Shown here one piece after another: positions 1-5,757 of a stretch of DNA of 6,774 nucleotides (position 1 is the stretch's first letter; every line of letters begins with the position of its first letter). The translations under genes and the position numbers were made by a program. Below the pieces are notes generated by a model. That model worked only from the letters and a program-made list of their open reading frames with translations, was not told the DNA's origin and did not search any database. This DNA is from Planctomycetaceae bacterium (GTDB lineage: Bacteria; Planctomycetota; Planctomycetia; Pirellulales; Thermoguttaceae): the NCBI GenBank assembly GCA_031274385.1, contig JAISQH010000261.1, positions 1 to 6,774 of the forward strand. Direction: 5' to 3'.

Positions 1-1383
1 ATAGCCGGCAGCGTTTGCCTCTTGTATCATTGCTTTTGTTGGCACTTTTAAGCATATAAATCCTGCAAGTTCTGCTCCTTCTTCACGTTCAAGAACGCCT
101 CTCAAATCCCGTATATCTGCCGGTTTAATATTGCCGCCTTTAACCGATAAAACCATGCTGCATAATGTTTGATCGGTTTCAAAATAGATTCTGCCGTCAA
201 TTCCTTTATCAGCTGTTTTTTTATTGGAACAAAACCCGCCTGTTTTCTCAACCGCCCAATATTGAAACTGAAATGGATCCTGTTCAAACAGATACTGTGC
301 TTGTTCTGTTGATTGCGGAATACCTTCAATATTATATTCAACATTTTCTTGAAACCCGAATTTTTGTATTCTGGTATCCTGAATTAATTTTATGGAATGA
401 ATCGCGATATCGCATCCGATCCATTGCCGATGATTTTTTATTGCCGCTTCAACAGTAGTACCGCATCCGCAGAATGGGTCAAAAACCACATCATTTTCTT
501 TAGACGATGCTTTAATAATTCGTTCCAATAAAACGAGAGGTTTTTGTGTCGGATAGCCCAAACGTTCCCTTGAGGATTGGTTGATGATGTCTATTTCCCA
601 CCAGTCCTCTAATGCCACTCCGATTTTTTCATCTAAATAATCCCGAACAACCAATTCAGGATTTGTTTCTTCCCATTTCGAATGAACATCTTTTGCGGAT
701 CTGATAGGGCTTCCGGTAATTCCTCTGCCTTCAAGCCGATATAATCTACCGTCATTGTCAGACAAGCGGTATTTTTTTATTGTTGTTTCCGATAAAGGAC
801 GGGCTACAGCCTGCCAATCAAAAAAATATTGATCGCTTTTGGAATAAAACAAGATTGTATCATGTTTTTTACAAAAATGCCTTTTTGATTGAGGACGCGA
901 TTTATAACACCAGACGATTTCATTTCGGAAATTTTCATGTCCAAAGATATGATCCATTACTATTTTGAGATAATGGCTTGCGGTGGGGTCGCAATGCAAA
1001 TAAACGGAACCGGTAGGTTTCAGAATACGGTGCATTTCTATCAATCTAATTGTCATATAAACCAAATACGCCAATAACTTCGGATTCGTGTTTTTCAGGG
1101 CAAGCACTAAATAATGCCAAAATTGTACAACATCTTTTTGAATACCATACGTTTGCATGATATGGGGAATGTCATTCGCCATTTCTGATTTTTCGTAATC
1201 AAGCTCCCATGTATCGCAAAAAGCCTCAATTTGTTCGGGTATGGGCAGTCCTGTCGTATTTCGATAAAGAAGATTATAACTTCTATTGCTATTGAAAGGC
1301 GGATCAAGATAGATCAAATCCACACTTTTGGCAGGCATTTTCCGCATTATTGTAAGATTATCACCGTAAAATAACTTATTCAT
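1..1383 (-). CDS. Beta-class DNA methyltransferase with Mrr-like nuclease domain (3' end cut by window)
   Basis: Open from ATG at 1383 to the window edge, 461 codons, with no stop. Seen: the catalytic N4-cytosine/N6-adenine motif DPPF at residues 27-30 lies before the S-adenosylmethionine-binding motif FDPFCGCGTT at 301-310, with PTQKP at 278-282. That order is typical of the beta class of amino-methyltransferases, such as type III Mod and many solitary enzymes. After about residue 365 the protein continues into a second domain with DKGIDGR (392-398) and SVKGG (413-417). These resemble the D...xVK core of Mrr/PD-(D/E)XK nucleases, with Ser where Glu or Gln is usual. Family knowledge: methyltransferases with this C-terminal domain are widespread as single-gene enzymes. 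Inference: one polypeptide for modification and possibly cleavage. The start directly precedes NKLFYGDNL, the usual N-terminus. The upstream AAAAAAAG is only a weak ribosome binding site. Target specificity cannot be read. Confidence 0.9.
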   Translation of the reverse strand, partial: MNKLFYGDNLTIMRKMPAKSVDLIYLDPPFNSNRSYNLLYRNTTGLPIPEQIEAFCDTWELDYEKSEMANDIPHIMQTYGIQKDVVQFWHYLVLALKNTNPKLLAYLVYMTIRLIEMHRILKPTGSVYLHCDPTASHYLKIVMDHIFGHENFRNEIVWCYKSRPQSKRHFCKKHDTILFYSKSDQYFFDWQAVARPLSETTIKKYRLSDNDGRLYRLEGRGITGSPIRSAKDVHSKWEETNPELVVRDYLDEKIGVALEDWWEIDIINQSSRERLGYPTQKPLVLLERIIKASSKENDVVFDPFCGCGTTVEAAIKNHRQWIGCDIAIHSIKLIQDTRIQKFGFQENVEYNIEGIPQSTEQAQYLFEQDPFQFQYWAVEKTGGFCSNKKTADKGIDGRIYFETDQTLCSMVLSVKGGNIKPADIRDLRGVLEREEGAELAGFICLKVPTKAMIQEANAAGY

Positions 1384-1410
1384 CTTTTTTTATATGATAC
1401 AATAAGGCAG

Positions 1411-1568
1411 TAGTCACAAGTTCTCTCATTTTTATTGCCTCATTTCTATCTTGTTACTAGGGAATTTTTCACAGGAAGGTAAAGGGAAAAATATTCAAAA
1501 CTTCCCTTTACCTTCCTGTGAATGATTTTGTTAAAAAACAACATGAACAATTACAGAACTTTGTAGTA
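1411..1568. repeat. MITE-like fold-back element, copy 1 (short)
   Basis: An imperfect palindrome of about 158 bp with no coding capacity. The outer ends are inverted repeats: ACAAGTTCTCTCATTTTTAT on the left, against TACAAAGTTCTGTAATTGTT read on the opposite strand from the right end. The core is a perfect 21-bp inverted repeat (1468-1488 with 1502-1522, starting TTCACAGGAAGG) around a 13-nt loop. The same end sequence and the same TTCACAGGAA core recur at 2671-2910 in the same orientation, so this is a repeated element and not a chance hairpin. It sits between the DUF6261-type gene and the methyltransferase gene and may also weaken read-through between them, but there is no T-run after the core stem. 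Confidence 0.75.
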
Positions 1569-1604
1569 GATACATTTGCAAATATCACAACCGTTGCGTT
1601 GTTT

Positions 1605-2354
1605 TCAATTTTCTTCGGTTTTTTCATTCTGTTCGTTATTATCCTGCGTGTCATTGTCTTTTCTTTTATGAGAATAAATTTTATTGAAACTGTCGAATTG
1701 CTCATTCAATTCGTTGGCAAAAGCGAGAAAGTTTGGCGGCGATTCGAGAATGATAACAGCGTTGATGCGATCAATCAGGTCGATGAAAACAGAATCAATT
1801 TCACGCCGTATATCTTTCATACGTTCTTGCGGTTGAGCGGCTTTTTCGGCAATCCGTTCCTCGATAAGTGTTTGAAGGTTGGCGGCAGCGGCAGTAAGTT
1901 CGGCAATCCATGCCGACAATCCATCAATGAGAGCCACTTTGGAAGCGTAATCACCATTAAAATCCTGTAAAAGATTGGCGACGGCAGCCAGTTCTTCGGC
2001 GTAGTTTTTGTGGGCGATGCCGCCATACACTTTGATACGGTTGTAAAGACTCTCCGCCGCTTCGGCAACCGTTTTATCGAAATGATGCAACGCCCCCCGC
2101 ACAATATCACCAATACCGGTCAAATTAGAGTCAAGCCGGCGGTCTGCCTGCGCGATTAATTTGGTGAGATCGCTTTTGGTCATAAAATCAACCGCTGCAT
2201 CTTCTTTTGCAAGCAGTGCGTCAAACGCGGGCAGTTCTGTTGCAATACGGTATTTTACTTCAGGATATTTGTCCAGCAGCCGGACAAAGAAAATCATCAA
2301 CTGGTAATGCGCTTCATTGCGCAGCCGATACAAATGGATGCTTTTAATTTTCAT
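1605..2354 (-). CDS. DUF6261-type protein of unknown function
   Basis: 249 codons from ATG 2354 to TGA at 1605. The N-terminus MKIKSIHLYRLRNEAHYQLM, the stretch FDALLAKEDAAVDFMTKSD (44-62), QADRRLDSNLTGI (69-81), LHHFD (89-93) and AQPQERMKDIRREID (173-187) match my memory of the DUF6261 family, which has no established function. The protein is almost entirely helical by composition, with no signal peptide or membrane segment. It ends in a charged, low-complexity tail rich in Asn, Asp, Glu and Lys (230-249). The frame is open upstream to an ATG at 2420, but that start lies inside the tandem repeat array and the 22 extra residues do not look like the family N-terminus, so I chose 2354. No good ribosome binding site precedes it. 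The gene is bracketed by two fold-back elements and faced by a palindrome array at its 5' side, which may control it (inference). Confidence 0.75.
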   Translation of the reverse strand: MKIKSIHLYRLRNEAHYQLMIFFVRLLDKYPEVKYRIATELPAFDALLAKEDAAVDFMTKSDLTKLIAQADRRLDSNLTGIGDIVRGALHHFDKTVAEAAESLYNRIKVYGGIAHKNYAEELAAVANLLQDFNGDYASKVALIDGLSAWIAELTAAAANLQTLIEERIAEKAAQPQERMKDIRREIDSVFIDLIDRINAVIILESPPNFLAFANELNEQFDSFNKIYSHKRKDNDTQDNNEQNEKTEEN

Positions 2355-2415
2355 AATAGTAAAAATTTGAAATAAAGGATTCTGCACCTGCAAACGGAAT
2401 TTAAAAACATTGAAA

Positions 2416-2661
2416 AGCATTTTACACTTGTAGAATGGAATTTACAAGCCGCGGGAAGCATTTTACAGTTGTAGAACGGAGTTTTCAGACTGCGGGAAGC
2501 ATTTTACAGTTGTAGAAGGAGTTTTCAGACTGCGGGAAACATTCTACAGTTGTAGAACGGAGTTTTCAGACTGCGGGAAGCATTCTACAGTTGTAGAACG
2601 GAGTTTTCAGACTGCGGGAAACATTCTACTGTTGTAGAACGGAGTTTGCGAACCGCGAGAG
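2416..2661. repeat. Tandem array, six ~41-bp units each with a palindrome
   Basis: Six units start at 2416, 2457, 2498, 2538, 2579 and 2620. Five are 41 bp and the third is 40 bp through loss of one C; a seventh begins at 2661 and breaks into the fold-back element. The middle units share AGCATTCTACAGTTGTAGAA followed by CGGAGTTTTCAGACTGCGGG. The first and last units are the most diverged (for example TTTACAAGCCGCGGG and TTTGCGAACCGCGAG), the pattern expected of an array that homogenises in its middle. Each unit holds TTCTACA-GT-TGTAGAA, a 7-bp inverted repeat with a 2-nt spacer, or a one-mismatch version starting TTTTACA. The array abuts the 5' side of the DUF6261-type gene. Possible roles are an operator array, a structured leader or a passive satellite; none is proven. 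Confidence 0.9.
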
Positions 2662-2670
2662 ATATTCTAC

Positions 2671-2910
2671 TACCAAGTTCTCTCATTGTTCGTGTATGAT
2701 TTAGGGGATTTTTCACAGGAAAGTAGGGGAAGGTAATGGAAGGGTCTGAACGATGATTAAACTGATTAACTGATTGACTGTGATTTTATTTTTTACAGTC
2801 TATTAATGTTAATCATTAAATCCGTTTCATCAAAGTTCAGACAACCTTCCATTAACTTCCTGTGAATTATCTTGTCCAAAAGGAGTGTTAACAATTAGAG
2901 AACTTTGTAC
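2671..2910. repeat. MITE-like fold-back element, copy 2 (long)
   Basis: About 240 bp, non-coding, forming a long imperfect hairpin. Left end TACCAAGTTCTCTCATTGTT pairs with the right end, which reads TACAAAGTTCTCTAATTGTT on the opposite strand. Further in, TTCACAGGAA (about 2712) pairs with TTCCTGTGAA (about 2858), GGTAATGGAAGG pairs with CCTTCCATTAAC, and TCTGAAC pairs with GTTCAGA. The middle is AT-rich and also loosely palindromic (GATGATTAA against TTAATCATTA). It shares ends and core with the element at 1411-1568 in the same orientation. Terminal TA dinucleotides would fit the TA target preference of IS630/Tc1-mariner elements, so mobilisation by an IS630-type transposase is conceivable, but the ends of the IS630 gene in this window are not visible for comparison. 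Confidence 0.75.
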
Positions 2911-2952
2911 TCTTTATTTTGAACTTGGCTGATTGCCTGATTTGATTTGGTC

Positions 2953-2981
2953 TTGCAGTAAATGGAGAAATAATTTATACT
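2953..2981 (+). promoter_or_regulatory. Probable sigma70-like promoter of the secreted-protein gene
   Basis: TTGCAG (2953-2958), a 17-bp spacer and TATACT (2976-2981). The -10 box matches consensus at 5 of 6 positions and the -35 box at 3 of 6. Transcription would start near 2988, giving a leader of about 49 nt before the ATG at 3037. It lies in the ~125 bp between the fold-back element and the gene, which otherwise shows no recognisable structure. Confidence 0.45.
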
Positions 2982-3036
2982 TCGCCGCTTCTTTTGTATC
3001 CAAGCACGATTTCAATATTTCGATGGAGTTGTTTTC

Positions 3037-4344
3037 ATGTGTTTTCGATTTTTTGTTGGGTTGTTTTTTGTTTCCGGTTTGACGTGGATGCTGCTAAGCC
3101 GGGCTGAAGCACAACAGACGCAATCAAATGGTGTTGCGGCATTTACGTCTCCAGAGGTTGCCTCGTCACTGCAGCCGTTGGCAACCGCGCCGGAAACATC
3201 AACCGCTGTTGCTTCCGCCAACCCATCGGGGCGGCGGATTCGGTCGCGGGACAGTGTGTTGGGTGACCGGATTGCCAAAATTACGACTGATATGGAAAAA
3301 ATTCCCAAATCACACGATCAAATTTGGCGCGAATACGACATTACGCCCTACACAAAGGGGCGTAATTTTCCTGCAACAACTCAGCCGGAACAAACAATTG
3401 TCGATTGGATTTTGCGGCAGACCGGAACCAAAACATGGCATTCATTGCCGTTTGGAATTTTAACCGCTGATTCTGACAAACTTTACGTTTATCACACGAA
3501 AGAGGTTCAACTGATTGTTGCGGACATTGTGGATCGATTTGTGAATCCACAATTTTTCAATGAATCGTGTACGATTCGGATGATTTCGTTATCGCGTCCT
3601 GATTGGATTGCGAAGGGACATCCGTATTTACGTCCGATGTGGATTGCGAGTCCGGGAGTTCAGGGTTGGATATTGGAGCGGGAAGGGGCGCAGGCGTTGC
3701 TTCAGGAACTGGCGCGCCGCACGGATTTTAAGGAGATTGCTCCGCCCCAATTCCTGATACCAAACGGGATTGCGCATAATGTGGTTTCAAAAAAACAGAG
3801 AACGTATCTTCGTGATGTGCAGATCAATGCCGCAACACTCAACGGTTATGCGGAAGACCGGGTGACGATTGAGGAGGGTTTTGGTGTTTCATTTGTCCCG
3901 CTTTCTTTTTTGGACGGATTGGATATTGCGGCAACAATCAAGTTGGATATTGTCCAGATTGAGAAGATGATTCCTCTGATGATTGACGCGCCGACGACAA
4001 CGAATCCGCGTCAACGAATTCAGATTGAATCTCCGCAGGTTGCGTGTTTTAAGTTGGACGAGATGATCCGTTGGCCCAAAAATAAGATATTGCTTTTGGA
4101 TTTAGGAACCATTCCGCTTCCGAACTCTTCGGAACAAACGGAGCCGCAAAATATTTTCTCCGGTTTGGCAAAGAATATTGCACCATCGAGCCGAGCCAAT
4201 GTTTTGCTGTTTATTGAATGTGTTGCGGGCAACAGTGTTGCGGTGCCGATTTTACCGGTTCCGTCACAGAATGGGACAATGTTACCGACTCGGTCAGGAT
4301 CGGCAATTGGAGCCAATTCTTCTTTTTGGCAGGGGATTCGTTGA
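3037..4344 (+). CDS. Secreted protein, planctomycete type, with secretin-like features
   Basis: 435 codons. ATG 3037 is preceded by GGAG at 3025-3028 with 8-nt spacing. Residues 1-25 form a signal peptide: MCFR, then a hydrophobic core FFVGLFFVSGLTWMLL, then a likely cleavage site after AEA, so the product is exported. Residues 30-90 are a low-complexity Ala/Ser/Thr linker. A folded part follows, with DKLYVYHTKEVQLIVADIVD (148-167), RPDW and HPYLRP (187-200), SPGVQGW (205-211), an Asp/Glu-rich strand segment around 270-310 and ESPQVACFKLDEMIRWPKNK (331-350) then ILLLDLGTIP. A short module that reads like a secretin N-domain, followed by paired beta strands and the late ILLLDLGT/NVLLFIE strands, recalls secretin-related proteins (GspD type), and I associate the pattern with uncharacterised planctomycete proteins. 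I do not see a full secretin pore domain. No other exported gene lies nearby, and the function is unknown. Confidence 0.85.
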   Translation: MCFRFFVGLFFVSGLTWMLLSRAEAQQTQSNGVAAFTSPEVASSLQPLATAPETSTAVASANPSGRRIRSRDSVLGDRIAKITTDMEKIPKSHDQIWREYDITPYTKGRNFPATTQPEQTIVDWILRQTGTKTWHSLPFGILTADSDKLYVYHTKEVQLIVADIVDRFVNPQFFNESCTIRMISLSRPDWIAKGHPYLRPMWIASPGVQGWILEREGAQALLQELARRTDFKEIAPPQFLIPNGIAHNVVSKKQRTYLRDVQINAATLNGYAEDRVTIEEGFGVSFVPLSFLDGLDIAATIKLDIVQIEKMIPLMIDAPTTTNPRQRIQIESPQVACFKLDEMIRWPKNKILLLDLGTIPLPNSSEQTEPQNIFSGLAKNIAPSSRANVLLFIECVAGNSVAVPILPVPSQNGTMLPTRSGSAIGANSSFWQGIR

Positions 4345-4415
4345 GGGTTGGGATTGCCTAGTACCTGAATTTATGTAAACTAGTAAAAAGTTAAGTAAAA
4401 GTAATCACCAAAAAA

Positions 4416-4490
4416 CGGGGCGTGGCGCAGTCTGGCTAGCGCGCTTGCTTTGGGAGCAAGAAGTCGCAGGTTCAAATCCTGTCGCCCCGA
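4416..4490 (+). tRNA. tRNA-Pro (anticodon TGG)
   Basis: A complete cloverleaf of 75 nt. The acceptor stem CGGGGCG (4416-4422) pairs with CGCCCCG (4483-4489) and the discriminator base is A4490. The D stem is GCGC (4425-4428) with GCGC (4439-4442). The anticodon stem CTTGC/GCAAG encloses the loop TTTGGGA (4449-4455), giving anticodon TGG at 4451-4453 and reading proline CCN codons. The T stem GCAGG/CCTGT encloses TTCAAAT. The 3' CCA is not encoded and must be added after transcription. The 71 bp upstream hold no convincing -35/-10 pair. A terminator follows directly, so this is a single-gene unit. Its presence is consistent with the region being an integration-prone site, but no attachment-site duplicate of its 3' end is visible in the window. 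Confidence 0.97.
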
Positions 4491-4498
4491 TTAAGTTT

Positions 4499-4536
4499 AA
4501 CCCTTGAAAATGCGGCGTTTTCAAGGGTTTTTCTTT
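4499..4536 (+). terminator. Intrinsic terminator of tRNA-Pro
   Basis: A perfect 12-bp stem, AACCCTTGAAAA (4499-4510) with TTTTCAAGGGTT (4518-4529), encloses the 7-nt loop TGCGGCG and is followed by TTTTCTTTT. It begins 9 nt after the tRNA. The stem also ends close to the minus-strand gene that stops at 4563, so it could insulate the two convergent units. Confidence 0.85.
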
Positions 4537-4562
4537 TCTTGGAATCCTTTTGTTGGATTGTT

Positions 4563-4772
4563 TCATTTGCTAAAACTGCTTATTTTGATATAAAAAAGGG
4601 AACTCGTACGCATTGGGATCAATTGTTTCCATTGACTTATAAATTTTTCCGTCGTTTTACGGTAATATTCACGCCTTTCTTCGCGGGACATTTCCTTTGT
4701 TTCCTCGTAATGCCTTTGTCGGATGGCTCTCACCATTTCGACGGAATCGGTTGGTAAATCAGTCGTTTGCAT
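4563..4772 (-). CDS. Small partner protein of a PIN-toxin locus
   Basis: 69 codons from ATG 4772. The start is supported by AGGAG (4781-4785) with 8-nt spacing. Residues ~8-45 carry SVEMVRAIRQRHYEETKEMS followed by REERREYYRKTTEKF, a charged helical pattern I know from small proteins encoded directly downstream of PIN-domain toxins, usually annotated as hypothetical or antitoxin-like. Here it follows the PIN remnant in the same reading frame with no stop codon between, so two products are possible: this protein from its own start and a PIN-tail fusion of 138 residues from the TTG at 4979. The last ~18 residues (PMRTSSLFYIKISSFSK) are Ser-rich and do not look like the family, which may mean a displaced stop. 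Role as antitoxin is inference. Confidence 0.7.
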   Translation of the reverse strand: MQTTDLPTDSVEMVRAIRQRHYEETKEMSREERREYYRKTTEKFISQWKQLIPMRTSSLFYIKISSFSK

Positions 4773-4979
4773 GTGAAATTCTCCTGTAAAAAGTTGAGGG
4801 GTAGCAATGTTGATCTGATTAAAATTGTTATGGAAATTGACATTATTGACGCCGCTGATTGTTTTGGGGCGTACAATATGTTTCATATTCCAACTAATAA
4901 CATAATCGCAACGGGAAACATCAGCGTAAGCAATGTGCATTGAATCATCGTAATATATCAGTGCAATATCCGCTTTCAA
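4773..4979 (-). pseudogene. C-terminal remnant of a PIN-domain toxin
   Basis: Sixty-nine codons read in frame from TTG 4979. The sequence YYDDSMHIAYADVSRCDYVI, then SWNMKHIV, RPKTISGVNNVN and IATPQLF is the standard C-terminal half of PIN-domain ribonuclease toxins (compare the family pattern DALHIA...DyllsWNfkHi). The two late conserved acidic positions are present (Asp in DDSMHIA and Asp in CDY), but the N-terminal ~90 residues with the first catalytic acids are absent: a TGA sits directly upstream (4980-4982), and beyond it lies the inverted-repeat element. The remnant therefore cannot be an active nuclease. The first ~12 codons are themselves duplicated, inverted, at 5335-5363. The stop codon that normally separates PIN from its partner is missing, so it reads straight into the small gene at 4772. 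Confidence 0.75.
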
Positions 4980-5363
4980 TCAACCTCATTTCCGCCTAAT
5001 TTTCTTAACAAAACAACCTCAGTAGCCAATGAGTTACCCCAGATTCCAAACCTCATTACCTCATTAGACCTGGTTCCAAAACTTAAAAAAAGTAACAGGC
5101 ATCAGGCAGGAAGGCGTTAGCGACGGGGGCTTGCCCCCGAAGTAATTGGTTGTTTGTGATAAAATCGCCCATCTCGTCGGTCACAAGCGACCGTCGCTAA
5201 CGCCTAACGCCCCAATAATAACACAGTAATGGAACAAGTCTAATGAGGTAATGAGGTTGATGGCTGTATGATATTCCATTGTTACTGAGGTTGTTTTGTT
5301 GGAAAAATGAGGTGGAAATAAGGTTTGTTTAAAACGGATATTTCACTGATATATTACAATCAT
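4944..5363. repeat. Long inverted-repeat (fold-back) element, ~420 bp
   Basis: Two arms of about 130 bp pair with each other: left 4944-5076 and right 5232-5363, read on the opposite strand. Shared blocks include GTAATATATCAGTG (left) against the same sequence on the opposite strand, AACAAAACAACCTCAGTA, and CCTCATTACCTCATTAGAC. A few small gaps separate them and roughly four of five bases match. The ~155-bp centre holds a second, GC-rich palindrome. No transposase is encoded, so this is a non-autonomous element or the scar of an inverted duplication. It occupies the place of the missing 5' half of the PIN gene, and the outermost ~37 bp of its left arm are also PIN reading frame. It fills the gene-free stretch 4980-5366. 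Confidence 0.8.
5112..5205. repeat. Nested REP-like palindrome inside the fold-back element
   Basis: A perfect 15-bp inverted repeat, AGGCGTTAGCGACGG (5112-5126) with CCGTCGCTAACGCCT (5191-5205). Inside the left arm is a small hairpin CGGGGGC-TT-GCCCCCG (5124-5139), and inside the right a hairpin CGGTC...GACCG (5178-5193). It is much richer in GC than its surroundings, so it was probably inserted into, or carried by, the AT-richer element. Palindromes of this GCGTTAGCGACGG type are, to my recollection, abundant between planctomycete genes. Confidence 0.7.
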
Positions 5364-5366
5364 TGT

Positions 5367-5555
5367 TTATTTTGCGGATTCGAGCAATTCCAATCGTTTT
5401 TCGATTTTTTCAATCCGAGATTCGATGGTTTGCTTTTCTTGCTTTTCCGTTTCTTTTCGGCGGCGGATTAAATCGTCCGTTGCATCCGACATTGCCTGTC
5501 GAACCGCTCTTTCGTGCGATTCATCAAGAAACTTTTTTCGAAGATTATCATTCAT
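5367..5555 (-). CDS. Small coiled-coil protein, unrecognised
   Basis: 62 codons. ATG 5555 overlaps the end of the preceding gene by 8 nt (ATGAATGA) and has GGAGG at 5560-5564 four bases upstream, so translation is probably coupled. The protein is highly charged and helical. Residues 41-60 form a heptad run with I44, I48, I51, L55 and L58 at 4-3 spacing, a predicted coiled coil and likely dimer contact. No signal peptide or membrane segment. It resembles the size and layout of antitoxins or small structural partners, but I recognise no family. Its stop lies 4 bp from the right end of the fold-back element, which may have cut off whatever followed. Confidence 0.6.
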   Translation of the reverse strand: MNDNLRKKFLDESHERAVRQAMSDATDDLIRRRKETEKQEKQTIESRIEKIEKRLELLESAK

Positions 5556-5757
5556 TGTTCCTCCATTCTGTGGTTAAGATTGTTGTTAATTTTTGACCGG
5601 TTGTTGATAAATACGCAACAACTAACTCGTGTTTCGACACAAGATATCCGCGAGCGTATCGATCATTCGCAACTTCGATGTCGGACGTCAACTCTCGGTC
5701 ACTTTCGTCGGTCGGGTCTAAAATCTCATAGGAAATGTGAATTTGTGGATTTTCCAT
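5548..5757 (-). CDS. Small acidic protein, unrecognised, first of a coupled pair
   Basis: 69 codons from ATG 5757 to TGA at 5548. It begins MENPQIHISYEILDPTDESD and alternates likely beta segments (IHISYEIL, ELVVAYLST, KLTTILTTEW) with an acidic stretch, suggesting a small mixed alpha/beta fold. No family recognised. The stop overlaps the start of the coiled-coil gene at 5555 by 8 nt, so the two are an operon. There is no ribosome binding site before its ATG; the coiled-coil fragment whose frame ends at 5718 runs over this start, so re-initiation or coupling from that reading frame is possible. The overlap with a strongly translated partner is the best evidence that it is real. Confidence 0.55.
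   Translation of the reverse strand: MENPQIHISYEILDPTDESDRELTSDIEVANDRYARGYLVSKHELVVAYLSTTGQKLTTILTTEWRNNE

Noticed and set aside
780..1077. Two overlapping 62-codon plus-strand frames within the methyltransferase gene.
   Set aside because: They are antisense to a continuous, motif-bearing methyltransferase frame.
1468..1522. The perfect 21-bp hairpin as an intrinsic terminator between the DUF6261-type and methyltransferase genes.
   Set aside because: No T-run follows on either strand, and the same core recurs at 2671-2910 with matching outer ends, so it is better explained as the core of a repeated element.
1518..1970. A 150-codon plus-strand reading frame opposite the DUF6261-type gene.
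   Set aside because: It is the antisense of a gene with recognisable family motifs and starts inside the fold-back element; its Phe/Ile-rich product looks like a shadow.
2355..2420. Upstream start codon adding 22 residues to the DUF6261-type protein.
   Set aside because: It lies in the repeat array, and the extension lacks family character; the ATG at 2354 gives the expected N-terminus.
2416..2661. CRISPR array.
   Set aside because: The units are contiguous and near-identical over their whole 41 bp, with no variable spacers, and no cas genes are present.
4348..4377. TTGGGA-18-TATGTA as a promoter for the tRNA gene.
   Set aside because: Both boxes match consensus poorly (about half of the positions), so I do not annotate it, although a promoter must exist nearby.
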